64,000 nt of DNA from an uncultured Collinsella sp. (GCA_900545445.1 UQZH01000001.1:1-64000); one strand, 5' to 3'; positions 18,612-31,594 are shown, counted from the stretch's first letter. Notes: generated by a model not told the origin, from the sequence alone. Numbers and translations are program-made.

Positions 18612-19080
18612 GGTCGCCCTCCTCTAGGATGAACTTGAGCTTCGATCTGCCGCGAGCCAAACGCGTTCGAACAGTCGCGGCTGGCACATGCAATAACTCG
18701 GCAATCTCTGAGGTCGAAAAGCCCAGATAGTAATAGAGCATGATGGGAACACGGAATCGTTCCGGAAGTCGCATAACGTCTGACAGGACCGCCTTGGTCT
18801 CCTCCTGCGCCGTCGAAAGCGAATCGGCCAGGTTCTCAATATCCTCCACACGCCTCCATGGCTTTCGAAAGAGCGATTTACATTCATTGATCGTGACCCG
18901 GATAAGCCAGCGGCGAAGATGTTCCCAACTTTCAAAGTGCCCATCGCTTTTAAGCAACTTAAGAAAGACATCTTGGGCAACATCGTCGGCATCGGCGCGA
19001 TCGCGCAGGTACGTCAATGCGATCCGAAACACGACATCCCGGTGATCTTCAACCGCCTGTCTAAATGCTTGTTCTTCCAT
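18562..19080 (-). CDS. ECF-type RNA polymerase sigma factor
   Basis: A 172-residue ECF sigma-70 family protein. Region 2 covers about residues 8-75 (HRDVVFRIALTYLRDRADADDVAQDVFLKLL). Region 4 covers about 105-155 (LPERFRVPIMLYYYLGFSTSEIAELLHVPAATVRTRLARGRSKL) with its helix-turn-helix. It would direct RNA polymerase to a small set of promoters, held in check by the overlapping membrane protein. I take ATG 19080; a GTG at 19086 adds two codons, and GGAGGTG lies close before both. It stands between rpoC and rpsL. Confidence 0.9.
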   Translation of the reverse strand: MEEQAFRQAVEDHRDVVFRIALTYLRDRADADDVAQDVFLKLLKSDGHFESWEHLRRWLIRVTINECKSLFRKPWRRVEDIENLADSLSTAQEETKAVLSDVMRLPERFRVPIMLYYYLGFSTSEIAELLHVPAATVRTRLARGRSKLKFILEEGDREIQSNQAGLRVRPSR

Positions 19081-19172
19081 AATCACCTCCCGGTGACGTT
19101 AATGATTCTTGATGAGGCCCTCACCATAGATACGCTTTGACCGAGCGATATGTTTCAAATTCAAGCAGGAAT

Positions 19173-19208
19173 AACCTACCAAAATAAACCTGTCCCTTTT
19201 TGGCAAAA
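19173..19208 (-). repeat. GGGACAG-loop hairpin repeat (minus orientation)
   Basis: Reverse-orientation copy of the 17384-17420 and 45701-45746 sequences (AACCTACCAAAA, loop, TTTTTGG). It lies about 90 bases upstream of the ECF sigma start. Confidence 0.55.
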
Positions 19209-19397
19209 GGAACCCCCTTCTGTGCGCGGGGGCAGATTCCCGGAACGGGCCGCCCGCTGTTTAAGTTTGCTGCTCTACAGTCCTGCGCAAGACGGAAAGC
19301 ACATTAAGTGCTTTCCTTTGCGTGCGGAACTCGCGACAAACTTAAACAGCGGGCGGCCCGTTCCGGGAATCCGACGTGCTCGTTGGGGCAACGTTCC
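19205..19397. repeat. Long-hairpin element, family 1, copy B
   Basis: Arms at 19233-19269 and 19337-19373 (37 bases, one mismatch) surround a core identical to copy A, with the apical hairpin at 19294-19316. Relative to copy A, the GC-rich part of both arms has changed in a matching way (GGGCGGCCCGC/GCGGGCCGCCC in A; GGGCCGCCCGC/GCGGGCGGCCC in B). Similarity to A extends past the arms to a GGAA...TTCC boundary. It lies between rpoC and the sigma gene. Confidence 0.85.
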
Positions 19398-19402
19398 TCA
19401 TC

Positions 19403-19440
19403 AAAAAAGACCCGCTCCCCTGTTGGGAAGCGGGTCTTTG
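19403..19440 (-). terminator. Intrinsic terminator after rpoC
   Basis: Hairpin AAAGACCCGCT/AGCGGGTCTTT. On the minus strand it is followed by six T. It begins 26 bases past the rpoC stop. Confidence 0.85.
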
Positions 19441-19465
19441 GAAGTACGGTTAACGTACTAGGAAA

Positions 19466-23941
<4,476 letters not shown>

Positions 23942-23947
23942 AGTCAA

Positions 23948-26900
23948 CTACTCCTTATCAGTGGTCGTGGCGGCGACAGCCTCGGGTGCCTCGGCGGTCT
24001 CGGCATCCTGGGCCTCGACGTCGGCGTCAACGCCGGCGAGCGCAGCCAGGTCGTCGAGAGCAGAGGTCTCCTCGGCGGTCACAGGGGCGGAGGCGTCCTC
24101 GTCGGCATCGTGCATGGGCTCGATGTCCAGCGCGAGGGAACGGATCTCCTTGACGAGAACCTTGAAGGACTCGGGGATACCCGGAACCGGAACGTTCTCG
24201 CCCTTGACGATGGACTCGTAGGTCTTGACGCGGCCCACGGTATCGTCGGACTTGACGGTCAGAATCTCCTGCAGGACGTTGGAAGCACCGTATGCGTACA
24301 GTGCCCAAACTTCCATCTCGCCGAAGCGCTGGCCGCCAAACTGAGCCTTGCCGCCCAGCGGTTGCTGGGTAACCAGGCTGTAAGGGCCGGTCGAACGGGC
24401 GTGGATCTTGTCGTCAACCATGTGGCCGAGCTTGAGGATGTAGGACGTACCCACGGTAATGGGCTCGCGGAACTCCTCGCCGGTGCGGCCGTCGAACAGG
24501 CGGGTCTTGCCGCGCTCGTCAAGCTGGGTGACAAACTCGGGGCGCATGTGATCGCCAAAGGCAGCGGTGGCCTTGTTGAGCATGTTCTTGTTGGCGCGAC
24601 GGATGACCTCGGCGATCTCGTCCTCCTTGGCGCCGTCGAAGACGGGCGTCGAGACGAAGAACGGACCGGGGACATACTTGTCGGAGTCGGCATCCTCGGT
24701 ATCCCAACCGCAGGCAGCAGCCCAGCCAAGGTGGCACTCGAGCAGCTGGCCGACGTTCATACGCGAAGGAACGCCCAGCGGGTTGAGGATAACGTCGATC
24801 GGGGTACCGTCAGCCATGTAGGGCATGTCCTCGACCGGCAGAACGTTACAGATAACGCCCTTGTTGCCGTGGCGACCGGCGATCTTATCGCCCTGCTGGA
24901 TCTTACGACGCTGGGCGACGTAGACGCGCACCTGCTCGTTGACGCCGGGGGCCAGGTCGTCGCCGTTCTCGCGGCTAAAGCGGACGACGTCGATGACGCG
25001 GCCATAAGCGCCGTGAGGCATCTTAAGAGAGGTGTCGCGAACATCGTGAGCCTTGGCACCGAAGATGGCGCGCAGCAGGCGCTCCTCGGCGGTCAGAGCG
25101 CTCTCGCCCTTAGGCGTGACCTTGCCGACCAGGATGTCGCCAGGGCCGACCTCGGCGCCGATGCGGATGATGCCGTCCTCGTCGAGGTTGGCAAGCATGT
25201 CCTCGGAGAAGTTCGGGATCTCGCGAGTGATCTCCTCGGGGCCGAGCTTGGTGTCGCGGGCGTCGATCTCGTGACGGGTGATATTGATGGTCGTCAGCAG
25301 ATCCTCGGCCACCAGGCGCTCGGACACGACGATACCGTCCTCGTAGTTGAAGCCTTCCCACGGCATGTATGCCACGGTGAGGTTCTGGCCCAGTGCGAGC
25401 TCGCCATGATCGGTCGAAGGACCGTCGGCCAGAGGCTCGCCCTGCTCAACGGTGTCACCGACGCGCACGAGCGGACGGTGGTTGATGCAGGTGGACTGGT
25501 TGGAGCGCTGGTACTTGGCCAGGTGATACTCGTCCATGCCGCCGGCATGCTTGACGATAATCTTGGAGGCGTCGGCATAGATGACCTCGCCGGCGTTCTT
25601 GGCCAGGGTAACCTCGCCAGAGTCCAGGGCGGCGCGACGCTCCATGCCGGTACCGACATAGGGAGCGGCGGGGTGAACCAGCGGCACGGCCTGACGCTGC
25701 ATGTTGGCGCCCATGAGCGTACGCTTGGCGTCGTCGTGCTCGAGGAACGGAATCAGCGTGGCTGCGACGGAGAGCATCTGACGCGGCGAGACGTCCATGT
25801 AGTCGACGTCCTCGACAGGCACGTCGGCGGGAGCGCCGAAGGAGCCGTCGAAGTCGCGGGTACGGGCGATCACGGTATGCGGACGAACGATCTTGCCCTC
25901 GGCATCGGTCGTGATGAACTCGTTGGTCTTGGGATCGAGCGGCGTGTTGGCCGGCGCGATGACGTGCTTCTCTTCCTCGTCAGCGGTCATCCAGTCGATC
26001 TGGTCGGTGGCAACGCCGTTCTCGACGCGACGGAACGGAGCCTCGATGAAGCCGTACTCGTTGACGCGGGCGTAGAGGGCGAGCGAGCCGATCAGGCCGA
26101 TGTTGGGGCCTTCGGGGGTCTCGATCGGGCACATGCGGCTGTAGTGCGAGTTGTGAACGTCGCGGACGGCCGTCGGCACGTTGGTGCGGCGGCTGGAGCC
26201 CGACTTGTGGCCGGCAAGACCGCCAGGGCCGAGTGCGGACAGACGGCGCTTGTGGGTCAGACCGGTCAGGGGGTTTGCCTGGTCCATGAACTGCGAGAGC
26301 TGCGAGGAACCAAAGAACTCCTTGATAGAGGCCACGATCGGACGGATGTTGATGAGCGACTGCGGGGTGATCTCGTCGATGTCCTGGGAGCTCATGCGCT
26401 CACGGACGACGCGCTCCATACGGCTCATGCCGATACGGAACTGGTTGGCGACGAGCTCGCCGACGGTGCGAATGCGGCGGTTGCCAAAGTGGTCGATGTC
26501 GTCGACCTTGAAGCCCTGCTCGCCAGCAGCGAGGGACAGCAGGTAGCGCAGCGTAGCGACGATATCCTCGTCGGTGAGCACCGTGACCTCTTCCTCGGTG
26601 GTGAGATTGAGCTTCTTGTTGACCTTGTAGCGACCGACGCGGGCCAGATCGTAGCGCTGCGGGTTGAAGAGCAGGCCCTCGAGCAGGCTGCGGGAAGCAT
26701 CCACGGTGGGAGGCTCGCCCGGGCGCAGGCGACGGTAGATCTCGATAAGAGCATCCTCGCGGGTAAGGGCGGTATCGCGCTCGAGGGTGCGCTTGATCAC
26801 ATCGGAGTTGCCGAGCAGCTCGATGATATCGTCGTTGGTGACGGCGATGCCAAGGGCGCGCAGGAACATCGTGGCGCTCTGCTTGCGCTTACGGTCGATG

Positions 26901-27439
26901 GAGACCATGAGCTGGTCGCGCTTGTCGACCTCAAACTCGAGCCAGGCACCGCGGGACGGGATGATCTGAGCCTTGTAGATCTGCTTGCCCGAATCCATCT
27001 CGGAGCTGTAGTACACGCCCGGGGAACGGACGAGCTGGGAGACGACGATACGCTCGGTACCGTTGATGATAAAGGTGCCCTGATCGGTCATCATGGGGAA
27101 GTCGCCCATAAAGACGAGCTGCTCCTTGATCTCACCGGTCTCCTTGTTAGTGAGACGGACGTCGGTCAGAAGCGGAGCCTGATAGGTCATGTCCTTCTCG
27201 CGGCACTCCTCGACGGTGTGCGCGGGATCGCCAAACTGATGCTCGCCGAAGGTAACCTCGAGAACATGGTTCTGGCTCTGGATGGGGCTGGATTCCTTGA
27301 ACGCCTCACGAAGGCCCTCGTCCTTAAAACGCTCAAAGGATTCCCTTTGAACAGAGATAAGGTTGGGGAGCTCCATGGCCTCCGGGATTTTCCCGAAGCT
27401 GACGCGCTTGCGCTCAGTGGCAGTGTATGCGTAGGTCAC
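23948..27439 (-). CDS. rpoB: DNA-directed RNA polymerase subunit beta
   Basis: A 1163-residue beta subunit, of the short actinobacterial/firmicute size class. The rifampicin-pocket segment reads FFGSSQLSQFMDQANPLTGL and then THKRRLSALGPGGL, with wild-type Asp, His and Ser at the common resistance sites. The start is GTG 27439, eight bases after GGAGG, followed by MTYAYTATERKRVSFGK. The C-terminal 60 residues are Ala/Glu-rich and extend past the conserved end. It is read before rpoC from a leader of unknown length. Confidence 0.97.
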   Translation of the reverse strand: MTYAYTATERKRVSFGKIPEAMELPNLISVQRESFERFKDEGLREAFKESSPIQSQNHVLEVTFGEHQFGDPAHTVEECREKDMTYQAPLLTDVRLTNKETGEIKEQLVFMGDFPMMTDQGTFIINGTERIVVSQLVRSPGVYYSSEMDSGKQIYKAQIIPSRGAWLEFEVDKRDQLMVSIDRKRKQSATMFLRALGIAVTNDDIIELLGNSDVIKRTLERDTALTREDALIEIYRRLRPGEPPTVDASRSLLEGLLFNPQRYDLARVGRYKVNKKLNLTTEEEVTVLTDEDIVATLRYLLSLAAGEQGFKVDDIDHFGNRRIRTVGELVANQFRIGMSRMERVVRERMSSQDIDEITPQSLINIRPIVASIKEFFGSSQLSQFMDQANPLTGLTHKRRLSALGPGGLAGHKSGSSRRTNVPTAVRDVHNSHYSRMCPIETPEGPNIGLIGSLALYARVNEYGFIEAPFRRVENGVATDQIDWMTADEEEKHVIAPANTPLDPKTNEFITTDAEGKIVRPHTVIARTRDFDGSFGAPADVPVEDVDYMDVSPRQMLSVAATLIPFLEHDDAKRTLMGANMQRQAVPLVHPAAPYVGTGMERRAALDSGEVTLAKNAGEVIYADASKIIVKHAGGMDEYHLAKYQRSNQSTCINHRPLVRVGDTVEQGEPLADGPSTDHGELALGQNLTVAYMPWEGFNYEDGIVVSERLVAEDLLTTINITRHEIDARDTKLGPEEITREIPNFSEDMLANLDEDGIIRIGAEVGPGDILVGKVTPKGESALTAEERLLRAIFGAKAHDVRDTSLKMPHGAYGRVIDVVRFSRENGDDLAPGVNEQVRVYVAQRRKIQQGDKIAGRHGNKGVICNVLPVEDMPYMADGTPIDVILNPLGVPSRMNVGQLLECHLGWAAACGWDTEDADSDKYVPGPFFVSTPVFDGAKEDEIAEVIRRANKNMLNKATAAFGDHMRPEFVTQLDERGKTRLFDGRTGEEFREPITVGTSYILKLGHMVDDKIHARSTGPYSLVTQQPLGGKAQFGGQRFGEMEVWALYAYGASNVLQEILTVKSDDTVGRVKTYESIVKGENVPVPGIPESFKVLVKEIRSLALDIEPMHDADEDASAPVTAEETSALDDLAALAGVDADVEAQDAETAEAPEAVAATTTDKE

Positions 27440-27672
27440 CAGGTTTTTCCTCCTTCACGGAAATGCTCGGTGGATTGGCGAGGCATAGCTTCGCCAGTTA
27501 TCGCAACCTAATAGTTTATCAGGTACCGACCGTTGAGCAAGAAAAGCCTTGACGTGATTGAGTTTTTGGAGTAGCAAAGTTTTTCGACAGAAAACATGCA
27601 GGTAGATGGATGTGCATCGAACACCTGTTCATATATTTTCTGTGAACAGAGGGCTAGCAATCGCAGCTCTTA
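27440..27672 (-). other. Gap upstream of rpoB
   Basis: No gene is seen between the galU terminator and rpoB. On the minus strand the stretch near 27500-27545 (TTGCTC ... AACTAT, 18-base spacer) is a weak promoter candidate for rpoBC. A CTGTTCA/TGAACAG inverted repeat lies at about 27624-27650. Neither is convincing on its own. Confidence 0.35.
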
Positions 27673-27709
27673 TAAAAAACGGGCGCGAACCGAAGTCCGC
27701 ACCCGTAAA
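27673..27709 (-). terminator. Intrinsic terminator after galU
   Basis: On the minus strand ACGGGTGCG pairs with CGCGCCCGT (one G-T) and is followed by six T. Confidence 0.8.
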
Positions 27710-27726
27710 TGTCGATGCCCGAAGGC

Positions 27727-28635
27727 TTACTTACGCATCAAACCGCCGCGCTCGTCGATGGCATCCCAGAAGGCGCCGGCAAAGCGAGGATCGCTTGCAG
27801 CCATGAGGGCGTTGGTGGCCATCCAGCCAGACGGGGTACCGGTATCGTAGCCCGACAGCGGGTCGATGACGACGGCGTACATGGCCTCGCGGTCGAGCGA
27901 GCGGGCCATGGCGTCGGTCAGCTGGATCTCGCCGCCCTTACCGGCCTGCTGATCGGCCAGCAGGTCCATGACCAACGGGCTCAGCAGGTAGCGACCGACG
28001 ATGTACAGGTTGGACGGAGCCGCCTCGGGAGCGGGCTTCTCGACCAGGCCGCCGATGCGCCAAACGGCACCGGGCTCGTCGTCGGCGGCATTCTCGAAGC
28101 CCTCGAGAGCGCCCACGCGATCGCCGGCGATAACGCCATAGCGGCTGACTTCCTCGGGAGCGCACGCGGCAACGGCGATAACAGAAGCGCCACCGTGCTC
28201 CTTGGAGACGGCAAGCATCTTGTCGCAGATGTCGCGGTTGGGCACAACGTAGTCGCCCAGAAGAACCAGGAAGTTCTCCCCCGCCACAGCGTCAGCGGCA
28301 GAGCGAATGGCGTGACCGAGGCCCTTGGGCTCGTACTGATAGCGGAAGTCGACCGGCATACCGCCCGCATGGGCGACGGCGTCGGCATAAGCATCCTTGC
28401 CGCGCTCGCGCAGCAGGTTCTCGAGCGAACGATCGGGCTGGAAGTAGCTCAGCAACTCGGGCTTGCCGGGAGAGGTGACGATAATGGCGTCGTCGACCTC
28501 CTCGGGGTCGAGCGCCTCCTCGACGACGTACTGGATGACCGGCTTGTCGAGCACCGGCAGCATCTCTTTAGGCGTGCACTTGGTGCCAGGCAGAAAACGC
28601 GTGCCAAGACCGGCGGCGGGGATGATTGCCTTCAT
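27727..28635 (-). CDS. galU: UTP--glucose-1-phosphate uridylyltransferase
   Basis: A 302-residue nucleotidyltransferase that makes UDP-glucose from UTP and glucose-1-phosphate. The N-terminal KAIIPAAGLGTRFLPGTKCTPKEMLPVLDKP is the GalU signature, with the nucleotide loop and catalytic Lys. GLGHAI and the VEKP element (residues about 190) are also present. UDP-glucose feeds cell-wall glycans, glycolipids and galactose metabolism. It starts at ATG 28635. It has its own terminator and stands between rplJL and rpoBC, two operons that are usually adjacent. Confidence 0.95.
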   Translation of the reverse strand: MKAIIPAAGLGTRFLPGTKCTPKEMLPVLDKPVIQYVVEEALDPEEVDDAIIVTSPGKPELLSYFQPDRSLENLLRERGKDAYADAVAHAGGMPVDFRYQYEPKGLGHAIRSAADAVAGENFLVLLGDYVVPNRDICDKMLAVSKEHGGASVIAVAACAPEEVSRYGVIAGDRVGALEGFENAADDEPGAVWRIGGLVEKPAPEAAPSNLYIVGRYLLSPLVMDLLADQQAGKGGEIQLTDAMARSLDREAMYAVVIDPLSGYDTGTPSGWMATNALMAASDPRFAGAFWDAIDERGGLMRK

Positions 28636-28887
28636 AGTATTCAGGGATCCTTTCGCAGGCGCAGGATGCGCCCTGTGCGTGCGGCACGGCGGCCGCAGAC
28701 CAAATTGCGATACCGGTTTATCTTACCGCCGTTAATTAACGTTAATGTAGGCAAGCGCCATTCTTCAGCAGGTCAACGCAAATTATTGCTCAAATGGTGC
28801 AATTTTATCGCCCAACGGTAGCGACCCCAAAGCACCGCAAGCGGCAGCAATTTGTATGCCGAGCCAACAAAATAGAGGGATCAAAAC
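28636..28887. other. Gap between rplL terminator and galU
   Basis: About 250 bases without a gene. It must hold the galU promoter, but no clear -35/-10 pair could be picked. A GTTAATTAAC palindrome followed by GTTAAT lies at 28731-28746. Nothing else is supported. Confidence 0.3.
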
Positions 28888-28925
28888 GAAAAAGACGGGG
28901 CTCGCAATGCGAACCCCGTCTGCAA
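28888..28925 (-). terminator. Intrinsic terminator after rplL
   Basis: On the minus strand AGACGGGGTTCGC pairs with GCGAGCCCCGTCT, followed by TTTTT. It lies 24 bases past rplL. Confidence 0.85.
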
Positions 28926-28948
28926 AGAAATCTGGCGAGAAAGCCTGA

Positions 28949-29326
28949 TTACTTGAGGGTGACAGCAGCGCCAGCAGCCTCGAGCTTCTCCTTGGCAGCC
29001 TCGGCGTCCTCCTTCTTGGCACCCTCGAGAACAGCCTTGGGAGCGCCCTCGACGACCTCCTTGGCCTCCTTCAGACCAAGGTTGGTGAGCTCACGGACGG
29101 CCTTGATGACCTGGATCTTGTTGTCGCCGAAGCCCTCGAGCACGACGTCAAACTCGGTCTTCTCCTCGGCCTCAGCAGCGCCAGCAGCGGGAGCGGCGAC
29201 AACAGCGGCAGGAGCAGCGGCGGAAACGCCGAAGGTGTCCTCGATAGCCTTAACGAGCTCGGAAGCCTCGAGAAGGGTCATTTCCTTAAGAGCATCGATG
29301 ATCTCATCGGTGGTAAGCTTAGCCAT
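28949..29326 (-). CDS. rplL: 50S ribosomal protein L7/L12
   Basis: A 125-residue stalk protein. It has an N-terminal dimerisation helix pair (1-35), an Ala/Pro/Val-rich hinge (about 36-55) and a C-terminal factor-binding domain (EFDVVLEGFGDNKIQVIKAVRELTNLGLKEAKEVVEGAP). It recruits EF-G and EF-Tu to the ribosome. It starts MAKLTTDEII at ATG 29326, after GAAAGGA. Codons upstream of that are not coding. It follows rplJ by about 100 bases. Confidence 0.97.
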   Translation of the reverse strand: MAKLTTDEIIDALKEMTLLEASELVKAIEDTFGVSAAAPAAVVAAPAAGAAEAEEKTEFDVVLEGFGDNKIQVIKAVRELTNLGLKEAKEVVEGAPKAVLEGAKKEDAEAAKEKLEAAGAAVTLK

Positions 29327-29428
29327 TTCTAAGTCCTTTCGGTTTCCGTGTCTGTGCACGGAGATCAGTTAAAACACGGCGCGAATGCGCCAGGGGTGCG
29401 GCGTTGCCGCCGCGGGTGAAAACAGCGA

Positions 29429-29950
29429 CTAGGCTGCCTTCTGCTCGGAGACCTGCTGGATCGAACGAGCGAGACCAGAGGAAACGCCGTTGACGCAGAC
29501 AGCGATGTCGCGAGCGAAACCGGAGATGAGACCGGCGATCTGGCCGAGAAGCTGGTCCTTGGTGGGCAGCTCGGCGATAGCCTTAACATCATCAGCGGAA
29601 ACGACCTTGCCGTCGGAGATACCGCCCTTGATCTCAAGGACGCCCTTGGACTTAGCGGAGAAGTCTTTAAGGGTCTTAGCGGCCTCGACCGGCTCGGTCT
29701 CGTAGAACACATAAGCGACGGGGCCGGCGAGGATCTCGTCGAGCTCGGGCTGCTCCTGGTTCTTGAGAGCGATCTTGACCAGGTTGTTCTTGTAGACCTT
29801 CATCTCGGCGCCGCACTCGCGAAGCTGATGACGCAGCTCCTGAGCCTGCTTAACCGTCAGACCGTTGTAGTTGACGACGAACAGACCGGCGTTCTCGGCG
29901 ATACGGGACTCGATCTCTGCAACCTTGTCGATTTTGTACTGCTGGGGCAT
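29429..29950 (-). CDS. rplJ: 50S ribosomal protein L10
   Basis: A 173-residue L10 that anchors L7/L12 dimers on the ribosome. The globular RNA-binding domain is at about 1-135 and the L12-binding helix is at the C-terminus. The start is ATG 29950 (MPQQYKIDKV) after GAGGAGGTG. It is preceded by an L10-type leader with its own terminator-like hairpin, so it is probably autoregulated by the L10-L12 complex. Confidence 0.96.
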   Translation of the reverse strand: MPQQYKIDKVAEIESRIAENAGLFVVNYNGLTVKQAQELRHQLRECGAEMKVYKNNLVKIALKNQEQPELDEILAGPVAYVFYETEPVEAAKTLKDFSAKSKGVLEIKGGISDGKVVSADDVKAIAELPTKDQLLGQIAGLISGFARDIAVCVNGVSSGLARSIQQVSEQKAA

Positions 29951-30014
29951 GAATTACACCTCCTCGAATTCTTTCCGGGCACGGTCCGCCACAAGGACGT
30001 GACGGGGGCATGTC

Positions 30015-30145
30015 CAAAAAGAAAGCCCCCGCGCTGCATGAGCGACGGGGGCGAGAAGACATATCTACTCGACCACCTCGGCTGGCGGGATATCCCATTA
30101 AGCTCGCGGGCGATGCCCGTTTGCACCGGCTGTCTCTGGCAGCGG
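30015..30145 (-). ncRNA. Ribosomal protein L10 leader (autoregulatory 5' UTR)
   Basis: On the minus strand, between promoter and rplJ, the transcript contains CCAGAGACAGCCGGTG, then GCTTAAT and CCGCCAGCCGAGGTGG. These are the strings I know from L10-leader RNAs of Bacillus-type rplJL operons. A terminator-like hairpin (GCCCCCG.CGC paired with GCG.CGGGGGC, then TTTCTTTTT) follows at 30052-30009. Binding of L10-L12 would set whether transcription continues. Confidence 0.75.
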
Positions 30146-30166
30146 ATTCGTGCGTGAACCGAAAGT

Positions 30167-30195
30167 ATTATGGCGGGGACCCCGGCGTTGGTCAA
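30167..30195 (-). promoter_or_regulatory. Promoter of rplJ-rplL
   Basis: -35 TTGACC (30195-30190), 17-base spacer, -10 CATAAT (30172-30167) on the minus strand. Transcription would begin near 30160, just before the L10 leader. Confidence 0.8.
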
Positions 30196-30232
30196 CGGAA
30201 AACCGGGCTGCACACAATTCCACCATCCGGCC

Positions 30233-30358
30233 GCGCCGCCGAAGGCCGGGCGCAAGGTTTTCGCTCGGTCAGGTCCTGGGCTCGCTCGGAAAGCACATTA
30301 AGTGCTTTCCGGCTCGTGCGGAATCTACGAAAAGCTTGCGCCTGGCCTTTGGCGGCGC
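30233..30358. repeat. Long-hairpin element, family 1, copy D (diverged)
   Basis: The same apical hairpin (30288-30310) as copies A-C, with short shared flanks (AGGTCCTG on the left, CGTGCGGAA on the right). The 31-base arms (30233-30263 and 30328-30358) are unrelated to those of A and B but complementary to each other. Of the three imperfect positions, two would be G-U pairs in plus-strand RNA. It lies upstream of the rplJ promoter, beyond the 3' end of the aminotransferase gene. Confidence 0.75.
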
Positions 30359-30457
30359 GACCTGTGTTGACTTTGGGGTAGCCAGGGTTGCCGTTGGCCG
30401 GCGCGCCCCACTCATAATGCTTGAGTCGGTGGGCTGATGGTTTTGGGTCCCATTGGG

Positions 30458-31594
30458 CTATAGGGTTGATACGAAGTTGGACAGGCAGTTGAGGCCTTCG
30501 TCCAAATCTTGGTCGGAAACGCAGTAGCTTAGGCGGATGTGGCCTTCGGTGCCGAAGCAGTCGCCCGGGACTAGGGCTACGTTTGCTTCTTTGATGGCTT
30601 TGATACAGAAGTCTTCGCTTGTTAGGCCGTACTGTTTGATGCTGGGGAAGGCGTAGAAGGCTCCCGCAGGTTCTACGACGTCGAGGCCCATAGCGTTTAA
30701 GGCTGCGAGCACGCGTTCGCGGCGGGCTCGGTAGACATTGAGCATGGGGGTTGGGTCGACGGTCAGGGCTCGGGCTGCGGCGCCCATCTCAAAGGAGACG
30801 GCGCTCGATACTAAGTATTGGTGGGCTTTTGCGATCTCGGCGATGACGGGGACTGCCGCTGCGAGCCAGCCCAAGCGCCAGCCGGTCATGGCCCAGGGCT
30901 TGGAGAAGCTCTCGATGACCACCGTCTGTTCGCGTAGCTCCGGGTGACGCTGGGCAAATCGCTCGTAGCCATCCACGTAGACCAGGCGGTTATATACGTC
31001 GTCGCAGACCACGTAGATGCTCGCCTGCTCCGCCACGCGTGCCACGGCGTCGAGCGATGCCGCGTCAAGGATGCAGCCCGTGGGATTGTTGGGCGAGCAG
31101 ATGACGATGGCCTTGGTCGCCGGCGTCACGCAAGCACGAAGCGCCTCCTCATCAATCTGGAATTGCGCAGGCTCCGTATCCAAAAAGACCGCCTTAGCGT
31201 GGTTGGCCACGACGATGCTCTCGTACAGGCCAAAGGCCGGCGTGGGGATGATGACCTCGTCGCCGGGGTTGAGCATAGCCATGAATGTTGCCGACAGGGC
31301 CTCGGTCGCGCCGTCGGTCAGGATGACCTCGTCGGCCGAAACCGTAAGGCCCGCGTCCCCCATGTAGGCAGACAACGCCTCACGCAGGGCGGGACGGCCG
31401 TTATTGGGCGGATAGTGCGTGTCGCCGCGGTCCAGCGAAGCGGTCACCTCGGCGCTAATCACATCGGGCGTGGGAAAATCGGGCTCGCCGAGCGCAAGCG
31501 CGATGCACCCTGGGTGCTGGGCGGCGAGCGCGTTAATCCGACGGATGCCGGAGGGCTTGAGCGTGGCAAGCGAGGTATTCATGGGCAGACGCAT
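30458..31594 (-). CDS. PLP-dependent aminotransferase, class I/II (aspartate-aminotransferase family)
   Basis: A 378-residue fold-type I aminotransferase. The cofactor lysine is in SFSKPWAMTGWRLGW. The PLP-contact residues in SPNNPTG and CDDVYNRLVY, and the C-terminal substrate-carboxylate Arg in IRLSYC, are all visible. It would transfer amino groups between an amino acid and a keto acid; aspartate, aromatic amino acids or alanine are all possible. The N-terminal Met could be ATG 31594 (MRLPMNTS) or ATG 31582 (MNTS). It is divergent from the plus-strand gene at 31.7 kb. Confidence 0.9.
   Translation of the reverse strand: MRLPMNTSLATLKPSGIRRINALAAQHPGCIALALGEPDFPTPDVISAEVTASLDRGDTHYPPNNGRPALREALSAYMGDAGLTVSADEVILTDGATEALSATFMAMLNPGDEVIIPTPAFGLYESIVVANHAKAVFLDTEPAQFQIDEEALRACVTPATKAIVICSPNNPTGCILDAASLDAVARVAEQASIYVVCDDVYNRLVYVDGYERFAQRHPELREQTVVIESFSKPWAMTGWRLGWLAAAVPVIAEIAKAHQYLVSSAVSFEMGAAARALTVDPTPMLNVYRARRERVLAALNAMGLDVVEPAGAFYAFPSIKQYGLTSEDFCIKAIKEANVALVPGDCFGTEGHIRLSYCVSDQDLDEGLNCLSNFVSTL

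Noticed and set aside
27617..27632. TCGAACACCTGTTCAT, a possible LexA/SOS box
   Set aside because: GAAC-N4-GTTC is expected by chance about once in 64 kb, and no DNA-damage gene is next to it.
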